Source of the DNA: Gadus chalcogrammus
Taxonomy: Eukaryota > Chordata > Actinopteri > Gadiformes > Gadidae
Direction of reading: 5' to 3'
Assembly: GCF_026213295.1 (NCBI RefSeq)
Contig: NC_079426.1
Span: forward strand, 22,399,535 to 22,463,534
DNA: 64,000 bases
This document shows, piece after piece, positions 23,004-34,360 of the stretch; the stretch's first letter is position 1; every line of letters begins with the position of its first letter. The notes beneath the pieces are model-generated. The model was not told where the DNA came from. It was given only the letters and a program-made list of their open reading frames with translations, and did no database searches. A program made the translations under genes and the position numbers.

Positions 23004-23059
23004 TACACTTCTCCTTTGTCATGCTTTTCTGATCATACCTCTCTCTCGTTGGTTATGCA

Positions 23060-23150
23060 AATCATTGCGTTCGAGTATTCTCTGCGAACCGACTCGGATC
23101 TCGGATCTGACGCCACACCCACACTTCAAGCGTTTTATTATGGTGCGTTT
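23060..23150. repeat. Dispersed repeat, copy 1
   Basis: The gagtattctctgcgaaccga...cttcaagcgttttatta block recurs at 29797-29872. In the second unit it lies immediately before the giant palindrome; here 300 bp of unrelated DNA intervenes. Confidence 0.7.
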
Positions 23151-24060
23151 TGATATCCATCTGTCTCGGAGGTCCGAGGACGTTGCCTAGCGACACGCAC
23201 AAACACACCCCTTTTCCTCGAATGGCGAACTCGCCATCTCGGTTGAACTTAGTGGTGACCGAGCAAAATTCTGAGACAGAATTCAAGATGGCTGCGCCCA
23301 TTGTGATTTGAAGTATGAACTGTTTTCATTGTGCTTGGACCACTTTGGTGGTTTAAATGGCAACTTCAATCACTCGTAATACCTTAATGCGTCCGTATCT
23401 CTGCCTATGGCCTATAGCCTACTTATTTTGGAGCGCCTTGTCCTCTGCCAATGCTACCGCGACAACCAACCCGGTATCACGCGATTGCGTGCTCCTGCGC
23501 ACGAACGTTAATCTATTGAAGTGTGTTCCCGAGCACGATAGTCCGACTTTTTGCGTGTTACACAAAACGAAATGTAAACCAATGCATTCTGAATGGGAGT
23601 GTTCTAAGACAATTAACGTGCTCCACAAAACGGTACGAGAGAGAGAGAAAGAGAGAGCGGGAGGGACAGAGAGAGAGAGAGAGAGAGCGAGAGAGAGGCT
23701 TCAGAAAAGGTGTGCGCAGATAGTACAGTGCACCCTAGTTATGTTTATGCCAAAACCTATATATATAATTAGGCTGTGGAAATTGCAATAAGTTAAGAAC
23801 ACAACTTCGCACGTTGAGCACACAGCCGTGTGACTCGTTTATTGCTGAAGGTAAACAAATCCAGCATGGTCTGTGACGTCATGAGACGCACGTAATCCTT
23901 AAAGGGACCGCGATCCCTGAACCACCAAGAACGTAAATGACATGCAGTAAACAACAACACAATTGAAAGAACAACACATAACGAAATTCTGTAGGTGAAT
24001 TATGTTACGGTCACTACAAGGCTATAATTATATTATTTAGCGTGTAATGAGACAATCTAT

Positions 24061-24140
24061 AGGGGGGGGACACGTTAGTTGAAGGGGGGACGGGGACGAC
24101 ACGTTTGTTGAGGGGGGGGGAGACACATTTGTAGGGGGGG
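24061..24140. repeat. G-run minisatellite in left arm 1
   Basis: Runs of 6-10 G separated by acacgttagttga or acacgtttgttga spacers. The complementary C-run array is at 29071-29300, with counterparts at 30535-30625 and 35280-35465. The G-rich strand could form quadruplexes. Confidence 0.8.
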
Positions 24141-24439
24141 GGCACGCTCGACAACGAGAGTTGGTTTTTATTGAACGCTCGACAACGAGAGTTGGTTTTT
24201 ATTGAACGAGACTTCAACACGGAACAGCTGCACGAAACGATGGTCACGTCACTCTTGGTGACGGTGTCGACAATAATGAACACACGAACAATGTTAATAG
24301 AACAACACACAACCACATAACATCCCTAACCCATTAACCCCACTTAGTCCTAACAACAAAACAAGTTAACAAAAGCCCCATTTGTCAACTGAGAACCCCA
24401 ATTCCCAGAATCCCCCGCGGCTCCGGAACACGGCGTAGC

Positions 24440-24990
24440 TTATATTAATCTTTATTATCTGAATGGGAAATGCAATATTTTAGGACAGATACACCATTAA
24501 ACGCGTTTCTAATGACATTTCTAGCGAGAAATGTACATTTTCCTTACATAATCTTCAGTCAGTGAATGTGTATGATCTTTATTAATCTTTATTATCTGAA
24601 TGGGAAATGCAATATTTTAGGACAGATACACCATTAAACGCGTTTCTAATGACATTCTAGCGAGAAATGTACATTTTCCTTACATAATCTTCAGTCAGTG
24701 AATGTGTATGATCTTTATTAATCTTTATTATCTGAATGGGAAATGCAATATTTTAGGACAGATACACCATTAAACGCGTTTCTAATGACTTTTCTAGCGA
24801 GAAATGTACATTTTCCTTACATAATCTTCAGTCAGTGAATGTGTATGATCTTTATTAATCTGTATTATCTGAATGGGAAATGCAATATTTTAGGACCGAT
24901 TCACCGTTAAACGTGTTTCTAATAACATTTCTAGCGAGAAATATACTTTTTACTTGCATAATCTTCAGTCAGTGATTGTGTCTGATCTTT
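24440..24990. repeat. 137 bp tandem repeat, four copies
   Basis: Period 136-137 bp, seen from gaatggg positions 24461, 24598, 24734 and 24871. The same repeat has three copies in left arm 2 (30920-31330) and two in each right arm (28500-28770, 34740-34985). Confidence 0.9.
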
Positions 24991-25232
24991 AGTTTTATAG
25001 TTATTAGGATTTGATCAGCTCGCTCGCATGTTTCAACGACGTCAGGTTGCTTTCGCTAAACTAGCAGCTCACGTGCTTCCTGCGTTTGTGTTATTACTTT
25101 ATGTAACTTTTAATGATATCATCTTGTTAGAAACACGTATATCTGAGAGCCAACCCAGTCGCCAAAAGCATACGTTGACAGTGTACCAGTGAACACTGGA
25201 TTACGTCGCATTTCAACATAAAATAGCGTGTT

Positions 25233-25305
25233 ATACACACACACACACGCACACACACGCACAGACACACACACACAAGCACACACACGCACGCACAGAC
25301 ACACA

Positions 25306-25375
<70 letters not shown>

Positions 25376-25383
25376 CGCACACG
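25233..25383. repeat. (CA)n microsatellite in left arm 1
   Basis: Imperfect CA repeat with CG interruptions; counterparts as (TG)n at 28066-28240 and 34298-34450 and as (CA)n at 31581-31692. Lengths differ among the four arms. Confidence 0.92.
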
Positions 25384-25664
25384 GTGCATTTCGCTGCTAA
25401 AACAACAACAAAAAAATATTCCCTCAAATATTATTACTTTCAAAACGTTGGCCAAAATGGCCAATAATATCATTTTTTATTTGGGATGCTTCTAGGACAT
25501 TTTGGGTGGATTTTGAACGGTATGTGGGGGGCACGTTTTTTGCAAGACCTGGCAACCCTGCGCTGTTGCCCGAGATCTGGATCCACCCCGGCGTGGTGCC
25601 GTCTCCTTTTGACCTTTTGACCCCAGACTTCTGGGGGAATAGCTGAATCAATTCATTAGTCAAT

Positions 25665-26253
25665 CAGAAGCATGTAAATATCTTCCCGGTGGCGTAAGAG
25701 GACGAACAAGGTGTCCTTCAACATCTACGCTTCCAGGAGATTGCAACGGTGCCAAACATGAGCATATTCGAACATGTTTAATGGTAGTAATTAGCTGTCG
25801 AAATTGGAGGCCTTAATCAATACTGAGCAGCTATTGATTTGCTTCACGATAAAGATTTGTCACAAATGACATGTTATTTAGCATCTACACGTTGAGCTGA
25901 GTCCAATGACACCAAGAACGACACTCTAGCTAATGGTAACATGTATTTTACATGGTACACCTAGGTCTAGGACATGATCTCGGTGTAGCAAGAGGCCGAG
26001 CTTGATCTCATTGGACTCAGCTTAACGTGTAGATGCTAATTAACATGTAATTTGTCAAAAATCTCCATCGGGAAGCAAATCTATAGCTGGTCATTACTGA
26101 TAAAGGCCTCCAAAATCGACAGCTAATTACTACCCCGAAACATATTCAAATATGATCATGTGTGGCACTGTTGCAATCGTCTTGAAACGTAGATGTCAAA
26201 GGACACCTTGTTTGCTCGGTTGCACCACCGGGAAGATATTTTCAGACTTCTAA
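25665..26253. repeat. Sub-palindrome inside left arm 1
   Basis: This ~590 bp segment is itself an imperfect inverted repeat with its axis near 25957. The ends read gaagcatgtaaatatcttcccggtgg and, inverted, gaagtctgaaaatatcttcccggtgg; inner blocks gctgagtccaatga and tcattggactcagc mirror each other. It looks like a MITE captured in the arm. It recurs at 27193-27783, 31970-32560 and, shortened, at 33575-34010. Confidence 0.8.
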
Positions 26254-27190
26254 TTCATATTAGAAGTCTGAAAAGGCAGGAAGGGGGGGCCCTTCCTGCC
26301 CGAGACTTGGCCCGGTCAGACCCCGAGGGCAGGCCCCCCCTTCCTGCCCTCGGGGTCCGACCGGGCCAAGTTTCGGTGCGGGGGGTCCCAGTTAGGCCCT
26401 AGAATATGGTATTCAAATTTCAGGGCGGTAGGACCTTCCTATCTCAAAACCTTTTTTTCCACCACATTCTGAACCATTAGGTCTCGCTGGCAACACTTCT
26501 GAAGGGGCTTTGTCCAAATGACAGTCCATTTGGGAAAACTTTTTTTCTCTATGGGCTAGAACTACAAATCTTGCTTATGTCGTTCTCGGGGCCCCGGGAA
26601 ATGTGTGTCAACATTTTAGCATCCCTAGCTATCTCGAAAAGGCTGGAAAAGGGGCGTGACCTCCAACAGTACAGTCAATGTGCATAAGACAGAGGTTAGT
26701 TTCTAGGCCCCATTTTTTGCAGGATGGAGGTGTACATTTGTGGCTTAATGTGTGTAGACACCGCTGGCCTGTGGCCACGTCTTTGAAGTCTGGGGTCAAA
26801 AGGTCAAAAGGAGCCGGCACCACGCCGCTTATGAGATAACAAAAAGTGAATCTGTATTTCTCTCATTACATTTTGTCATTATTGAAGAGAGGCCTGATTC
26901 TCAGATATGCATATTGGACTATTAGGGTATAGGTCTGGGAAGAACTTCAGGCCAAAATCTTGCAAGCGAGCCGCTGGGTGCAGGTGCAACAAGATGGAGC
27001 ACTTGCTGAGCCTGGACTTTCATAATCTTCGCTCTGTGAATGTAAAGGATGTTTGGTCGGATGTTACGACGAAGAATCATAATGTGAATGGGAATATTCT
27101 ATAAATCTCTTGATTGCATCTTTCGTCTCAACACTTCTGCTGCAGCCACTTAAAGTCTCACTCCGAGAACCTTAAAACATGAATCAATCC
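26254..27190 (+). repeat. Loop of giant palindrome 1
   Basis: Single-copy in unit 1, and present in unit 2 (32561-33567) in reverse orientation. It contains a GC-rich hairpin (26306-26333 with 26343-26370), the caaaaggtcaaaaggagccgg motif shared with the arms, and a ctttcataatcttcgctctgtg segment near 27015. No supported gene. Confidence 0.82.
26306..26370. repeat. GC-rich hairpin in loop 1
   Basis: Arms of 28 bp (26306-26333, 26343-26370) with one mismatch around a CCCCCCCTT loop. In unit 2 the same motif is extended into a ~260 bp palindrome (33280-33545). Confidence 0.88.
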
Positions 27191-28086
27191 ATTAGAAGTA
27201 TGAAAATATCTTCCCGGTGGTGCAACAGAGCAAACAAGGTGTCCTTTGACATCTACGTTTCGAGACGATTGCAACAGTGCCACACATGATCATATTTGAA
27301 TATGTTTCGGGGTAGTAATTAGCTGTCGATTTTGGAGGCCTTTATCAATAATGACCAGCTATAGATTTGCTTCCCGATGGAGATTTTTGACAAATTACAT
27401 GTTAATTAGCATCTACACGTTAAGCTGAGTCCAATGAGATCAAGCTCGGCCTCTTGCTACACCGAGATCATGTCCTAGACCTAGGTGTACCATGTAAAAT
27501 ACATGTTACCATTAGCTAGAGTGTCGTTCTTGGTGTCATTGGACTCAGCTCAACGTGTAGATGCTAAATAACATGTAATTTGTGACAAATCTTGATCGGG
27601 AAGCAAATCAATAGCTGCTCAGTTTTGATTATGGCCTCCAATTTCGACAGCTAATTACTACCATTAAACATGTTCGAATATGCTCATGTTTGGCACCGTT
27701 GCAATCGCCTGGAAGTGTAGATGTTGAAGGACACCTTGTTCGTCCTCTAATGCCACCGGAAAGATATTTACATGCTTCTGATTGACTAATGAATTGATTC
27801 AGCTATTCCCCCAGAAGTCTGGGGTCAAAAGGTCAAAAGGAGACGGCACCACGCCGGGGTGGAGCCAGATCTCGGGCAACAGCGCAGGGTTGCCAGGTCC
27901 TGCAAAAAACGTGCCCCCCACATACCGTTCAAAATCCACCCAAAATGTCCTAGAAGCATCCCAAAAAAAAATGATATTATTGGCCATTTTGGCCAATGTT
28001 TTGAAAGTAATAATATTTGAGGGAACATTTTTTTGTTGTTGTTTTAGCAGCGAAATGCACCGTGTGCGTGTGTGCGTGTGTGTGTG

Positions 28087-28144
<58 letters not shown>

Positions 28145-29460
28145 TGTGTCTGTGTCTGTGTGTCTGTGCGTGCGTGTGTGTGCTTGTGTGTGCTTGTGTG
28201 CGTGTGTCTGTGCATGTGCGTGCGTGTGTGTGTGTGTGTATAACACGCTATTTTATGTTGAAATGCGACGTAATCCAGTGTTCACGAATCGTACACTGTC
28301 AACGTAGGCATGATTTTGGCGACTGGGTTGGCTCTCAGATATACGTGTTTCTAACAAGATAATATCATTAAAGTTACATAAAGTAACAGTTTAATAACAC
28401 AAACGCAGGAAGCACGTGAGCTGCTAGTTTAGCGAAAGCAACCTGATGTCGTTGAAACATGCGAGCGAGCCGATCAACTCCTAATAACTATAAAACTAAA
28501 GATCAGACACAATCACTGACTGAAGATTATGCAATTAAAAAGTATATTTCTCGCTAGAAATGTTATTAGAAACACGTTTAACGGTGAATCGGTCCTAGAA
28601 TATTGCATTTCCCATTCAGATAATAAAGATTAATAAAGATCATACACATTAACTGACTGAAGATTATGTAAGGAAAATGTACATTTCTCGCTAGAAATGT
28701 CATTAGAAACGTGTTTAATGGTGTATCTGTCCTAAAATATTGCATTTCCCATTCAGATAATAAAGATTAATATAAGCTACGCAGTGTTCCGGAGCCGCGG
28801 GGGATTCTGGGAATTGGGGTTCTCAGTTGACAAATGGGGCTTTTGTTAACTTGTTTTGTTGTTAGGATTAAGTGGGGTTAATGGGTTCGGGATGTTATGT
28901 GGTTGTGTGTTGTTCTATTAACATTGTTCGTGTGTTCATTATTGTCGACACCGTCACCGAGAGTGACGTGACCATCGTTTCGCGCAGCTGTTCCGTGTTG
29001 AAGTCTCGTTCAATAAAAACCAACTCTCGTTGTCGAGCGTTCAATAAAAACCAACTCTCGTTGTCGAGCGTGCCCCCCCCCTACAAACGTGTCTCCCCCC
29101 CCCTCAACAAACGTGTCCCCCCCCCCCCCCTTCAACTAACGTGTCCTCCCCCCCCCCCCCCCCCTACAATCGTGTGTCGTCCCCCCCCCTCAACAAACGT
29201 GTCTCCCCCCCCCCCCCCCTCCCCGGTCAACAACAGTCTCCCCCCCCCCCCCCTCCCCGGTCAACAACAGTCTCCCCCCCCTCCCCCCTAAACAATCGTG
29301 TCCACAATTTGCCGCGAAAGCCGTGAAACCCAAACCCCGAAACCCGCCTCCACAGCGGCACACGTGGATACCGTAGGTATAACACGCTATTTTTTACGTT
29401 GAAATGCTACGTATCCAGTGTTCATGGAAACGTACACCACTGACGTTTTTTCTTGGCGAC

Positions 29461-29548
29461 TGGGTTGACCGAATATAAGACGACCCGACTTTTTCGGGAC
29501 CTATTTCGAGGGGAAAAAAGGCCGTCTTATATTCGGACCAATACGGTA
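29461..29548. mobile_element. Short MITE, ccgaatataagacg ends
   Basis: An 88 bp copy with inverted ccgaatataagacg/cgtcttatattcgg ends and the acggta terminal block. The same right end closes the larger element at 36480-36514, so it is a deletion derivative of that family, inserted right at the edge of palindrome unit 1. Confidence 0.7.
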
Positions 29549-29920
29549 ATAGCATTTAGGCAGTGTTTTTCAGCTTTTTTTTTAACCCTTTCGTGCATGG
29601 CGTCCACATATGAGGACAATTAAATAAACTCCAATATTTTGCTTATCATGGTAATATTCTCTAAACCACATTGGTAAAATATGTTTCGTGAAACATTGAA
29701 ACCTGATTTAAATTTTGCTTTTCCCCTCCAGATTTGCCTGCACACTGCACCACGACATTGCACCACATTCCAGCGACCGAGTGAAATAATGCTGCGTTTG
29801 AGTATTCTCTGCGAACCGACTTGGATTTCGGATCTGACGCCACGCCCATACTTCAAGTGTTTTATTATTTCGCTTGGTCGTTGGAGGAAAACATGGACGC
29901 CACCCGGAAAGCTGTTGTCG
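29549..29920. other. Spacer between palindromic units
   Basis: 372 bp, mostly unassigned; its last part (29797-29872) is the dispersed repeat also seen at 23060-23150. No gene. Confidence 0.55.
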
Positions 29921-31652
29921 CAACCCGGTATCACGCGATTGCGTGCTCCTGCGCACGAACGTTAATCTATTGAAGCGTGTTCCCGAGCACGATAGTCCGA
30001 CTTTTTGCGTGTTACACAAAACGAAATGTAAACCAATGCATTCTGAATGGGAGTGTTCTAAGACAATTAACGTGCTCCACAAAACGGTACGAGAGAGAGA
30101 GAAAGAGAGAGCGGGAGGGACAGAGAGAGAGAGAGAGCGAGGCTTCAGAAAAGGTGTGCGCAGATAGTACAGTGCACCCTAGTTATGTTTATGCCAAAAC
30201 CTATATATATAATTAGGCTGTGGAAATTGCAATAAGTTAAGAACACAACTTCGCACGTTGAGCACACAGCCGTGTGACTCGTTTATTTTGTAAAAAAGAA
30301 AACCGGAAATCAAAGCGTGCTGAAGGTAAACAAATCCAGCATGGTCTGTGACGTCATGAGACGCACGTAATCCTTAAAGGGACCGCGATCCCTGAACCAC
30401 CAAGAACGTAAATGACATGCAGTAAACAACAACACAATTGAAAGAACAACACATAACGAAATTCTGTAGGTGAATTATGTTACGGTCACTACAAGGCTAT
30501 AATTATATTATTTAGCGTGTAATGAGACAATCTATAGGGGGGGGACACGTTAGTTGAAGGGGGGGGGGGGGGGGGGGGACACGTTTGTTGAGGGGGGGGA
30601 GACACATTTGTAGGGGGGGGGCACGCTCGACAACAAGAGTTGGTTTTTATTGAACGCTCGACAACGAGAGTTGGTTTTTATTGAACGAGACTTCAACACG
30701 GAACAGCTGCACGAAACGATGGTCACGTCACTCTCGGTGACGGTGTCGACAATAATGAACACACGAACAATGTTAATAGAACAACACACAACCACATAAC
30801 ATCCCGAACCCATTAACCCCACTTAGTCCTAACAACAAAACAAGTTAACAAAAGCCCCATTTGTCAACTGAGAACCCCAATTCCCAGAATCCCCCGCGGC
30901 TCCGGAACACGGCGTAGCTTATATTAATCTTTATTATCTGAATGGGAAATGCAATATTTTAGGACAGATACACCATTAAACGCGTTTCTAATGACATTTC
31001 TAGCGAGAAATGTACATTTTCCTTACATAATCTTCAGTCAGTGAATGTGTATGATCTTTATTAATCTTTATTATCTGAATGGGAAATGCAATATTTTAGG
31101 ACAGATACACCATTAAACGCGTTTCTAATGACTTTTCTAGCGAGAAATGTACATTTTCCTTACATAATCTTCAGTCAGTGAATGTGTATGATCTTTATTA
31201 ATCTTTATTATCTGAATGGGAAATGCAATATTTTAGGACCGATTCACCGTTAAACGTGTTTCTAATAACATTTCTAGCGAGAAATATACTTTTTACTTGC
31301 ATAATCTTCAGTCAGTGATTGTGTCTGATCTTTAGTTTTATAGTTATTAGGATTTGATCGGCTCGCTCGCATGTTTCAACGACGTCAGGTTGCTTTCGCT
31401 AAACTAGCAGCTCACGTGCTTCCTGCGTTTGTGTTATTACTTTATGTAACTTTTAATGATATCATCTTGTTAGAAACACGTATATCTGAGAGCCAACCCA
31501 GTCGCCAAAAGCATACGTTGACAGTGTACTTTTCGTGAACACTGGATTACGTCGCATTTCAACATAAAATAGCGTGTTATACACACACACACACGCACGC
31601 ACACGCACAGACACACACACACAAGCACACACACGCACGCACAGACACACAG

Positions 31653-31683
<31 letters not shown>

Positions 31684-34302
31684 CGCACACGGTGCATTTC
31701 GCTGCTAAAACAACAACAAAAAAATATTCCCTCAAATATTATTACTTTCAAAACGTTGGCCAAAATGGCCAATAATATCATTTTTTATTTGGGATGCTTC
31801 TAGGACATTTTGGGTGGATTTTGAACGGTATGTGGGGGGCACGTTTTTTGCAGGACCTGGCAACCCTGCGCTGTTGCCCGAGATCTGGATCCACCCCGGC
31901 GTGGTGCCGTCTCCTTTTGACCTTTTGACCCCAGACTTCTGGGGGAATAGCTGAATCAATTCATTAGTCAATCAGAAGCATGTAAATATCTTCCCGGTGG
32001 CGTAAGAGGACGAACAAGGTGTCCTTCAACATCTACGCTTCCAGGAGATTGCAACGGTGCCAAACATGAGCATATTCGAACATGTTTAATGGTAGTAATT
32101 AGCTGTCGAAATTGGAGGCCTTAATCAATACTGAGCAGCTATTGATTTGCTTCCCGATAAAGATTTGTCACAAATGACATGTTATTTAGCATCTACACAT
32201 TGAGCTGAGTCCAATGACACCAAGAACGACACTCTAGCTAATGGTAACATGTATTTTACATGGTACACCTAGGTCTAGGACATGATCTCGGTGTAGCAAG
32301 AGGCCAAGCTTGATCTCATTGGACTCAGCTTAACGTGTAGATGCTAATTAACATGTAATTTGTCAAAAATCTCCATCGGGAAGCAAATCTATAGCTGGTC
32401 ATTATTGATAAAGGCCTCCAAAATCGACAGCTAATTACTACCCCGAAACATATTCAAATATGATCATGTGTGGCACTGTTGCAATCGTCTCGAAACGTAG
32501 ATGTCAAAGGACACCTTGTTTGCTCTGTTGCACCACCGGGAAGATATTTTCATACTTCTAATGGATTGATTCATATTTTAAGGTTCTCGGAGTGAGACTT
32601 TAAGTGGCTGCAGCAGAAGTGTTGAGACGAAAGATGATATCAAGAGATTTATAGAATATTCCCATTCACATTATGATTCTTCGTCGTAACATCCGACCAA
32701 ACATCCTCTACATTCACAGAGCGAAGATTATGAAAGTCCAGGCTCAGCAAGTGCTCCATCTCGTTGCACCTGCACCCAGCGGCTCGCTTGCAAGATTTTG
32801 GCCTGAAGTTCTTCCGAGACCAACACCCTAGCCATCCAACATGCATATCTGAGAATCAGGCCTCTCTTTAATAATGACAAAAAGTTATGAGAGAAACACA
32901 CATTAACTTTTTGTTATCTCATAAGCGGCGTGGTGCCGGCTCCTTTTGACCTTTTGACCCCCGACTTCAAAAACGTGGCCACAGGCCAGCTGTGTCTACA
33001 CACCTTTAGCCACAAATGTACACCTCCATCCCACAAAAAATGGGGACTAGAAACTAACCTCTGTCTTATGTACATTTACTGTACTGTTGGAGGTCACGCC
33101 CCTTTGCCGACCTTTTCGAGATAGCTAGGGATGCTAAAATGTTTACACACATTTCCCGGGGCCCCGTGTACGACATATCCGAGATTTGGAGTTCTAGCCC
33201 TTAGAGAAAAAAAGTTTTCCCAAATGGAGTGTCATTTGGACAAAGCCCCTCAGAATGTGGTGGAAAAACTTTCTTTGTGATAGGAAGGTCCTACCGCCCT
33301 GAAATTTTAATACCTTATTCTAGGGCCTAACTGGGACCTCCGCACCGAAACTTGGCCCGGTCGGACCCCGAGGGCAGGAAGGGGGGGCCCTTCCTGCCCG
33401 AGAATTGGCCCGGTAAGACCCCGAGGGCAGGCCCCCCCTTCGTGCCCTCGGGGTCCGACCGGGCCAAGTTTCGGTGCGGAGGTCCCAGTTAGGCCCTAGA
33501 ATAAGGTATTAAAATTTCAGGGCGGTAGGACCTTCCTATCTCAAAAACTGTTTTTCCACCTTAAAATATGAATCAATCCATTAGAAGTATGAAAATATCT
33601 TCCCGGTGGTGCAACAGAGCAAACAAGGTGTCCTTTGACATCTACCTTGAGTCCAAGGTAGTCCAATGAGATCAAGCTCGGCCTCTTGCTACACCGAGAT
33701 CATGTCCTAGACCTAGGTGTACCATGTAAAATACATGTTACCATTAGCTAGAGTGTCGTTCTTGGTGTCATTGGACTCAGCTCAACGTGTAGATGCTAAA
33801 TAACATGTCATTTGTTACAAATCTTTATCGGGAAGCAAATCAATAGCTGCTCAGTATTGATTAAGGCCTCCAATTTCGACAGCTAATTACTACCATTAAA
33901 CATGTTTGAATATGCTCATGTGTGGCACCGTTGCAATCTCCTGGAAGCGTAGATGTTGAAGGACACCTTGTTCGTCCTCTTACGCCACCGGGAAGATATT
34001 TACATGCTTCTGATTGACTAATGAATTGATTCAGCTATTCCCCCAGAAGTCTGGGGTCAAAAGGTCAAAAGGAGACGGCACCACGCCGGGGTGGAGCCAG
34101 ATCTCGGGCAACAGCGCAGGGTTGCCAGGTCCTGCAAAAAACGTGCCCCCCACATACCGTTCAAAATCCACCCAAAATGTCCTAGAAGCATCCCAAAAAA
34201 AAAAGATATTATTGGCCATTTTGGCCAACGTTTTGAAAGTAATAATATTTGAGGGAATATTTTTTTGTTGTTGTTTTAGCAGCGAAATGCACCGTGTGCG
34301 TG

Positions 34303-34360
<58 letters not shown>

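Larger units (their letters stand above)
23467..29460. repeat. Giant palindromic unit 1
   Basis: A ~6 kb unit: a leader (23467-24060), a left arm (24061-26253), a loop (26254-27190), a right arm that is the reverse complement of the left (27191 to about 29290) and a short tail (to 29460). Arm content from outside in: G-run minisatellite, 137 bp tandem repeats, (CA)n, the tggggtcaaaaggtcaaaag motif and a sub-palindrome. No protein-coding frame with family features was found. The leader includes a (GA)n run near 23640-23700. Confidence 0.85.

Noticed and set aside
23357..23791. 144-codon frame with a signal-peptide-like start and an Arg-Glu-rich end
   Set aside because: The end is the (GA)n repeat and the start differs in the duplicate at 29874; the middle is repeat leader sequence. 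Not convincing as a gene.
24440..24990. Regular ~137 bp repeats considered as a CRISPR-like array
   Set aside because: The repeats are contiguous without distinct spacers, in a vertebrate genome; an ordinary tandem repeat.
25119..25473. Open frames of 80-100 codons rich in Cys-Val or Thr-His over the CA repeats
   Set aside because: They are translations of the (CA)n/(TG)n microsatellite and recur in all four palindrome arms.
28872..29326. Proline-rich open frames near the right palindrome arm
   Set aside because: Produced by C-run minisatellite; length varies with run length between copies, no coding signature.
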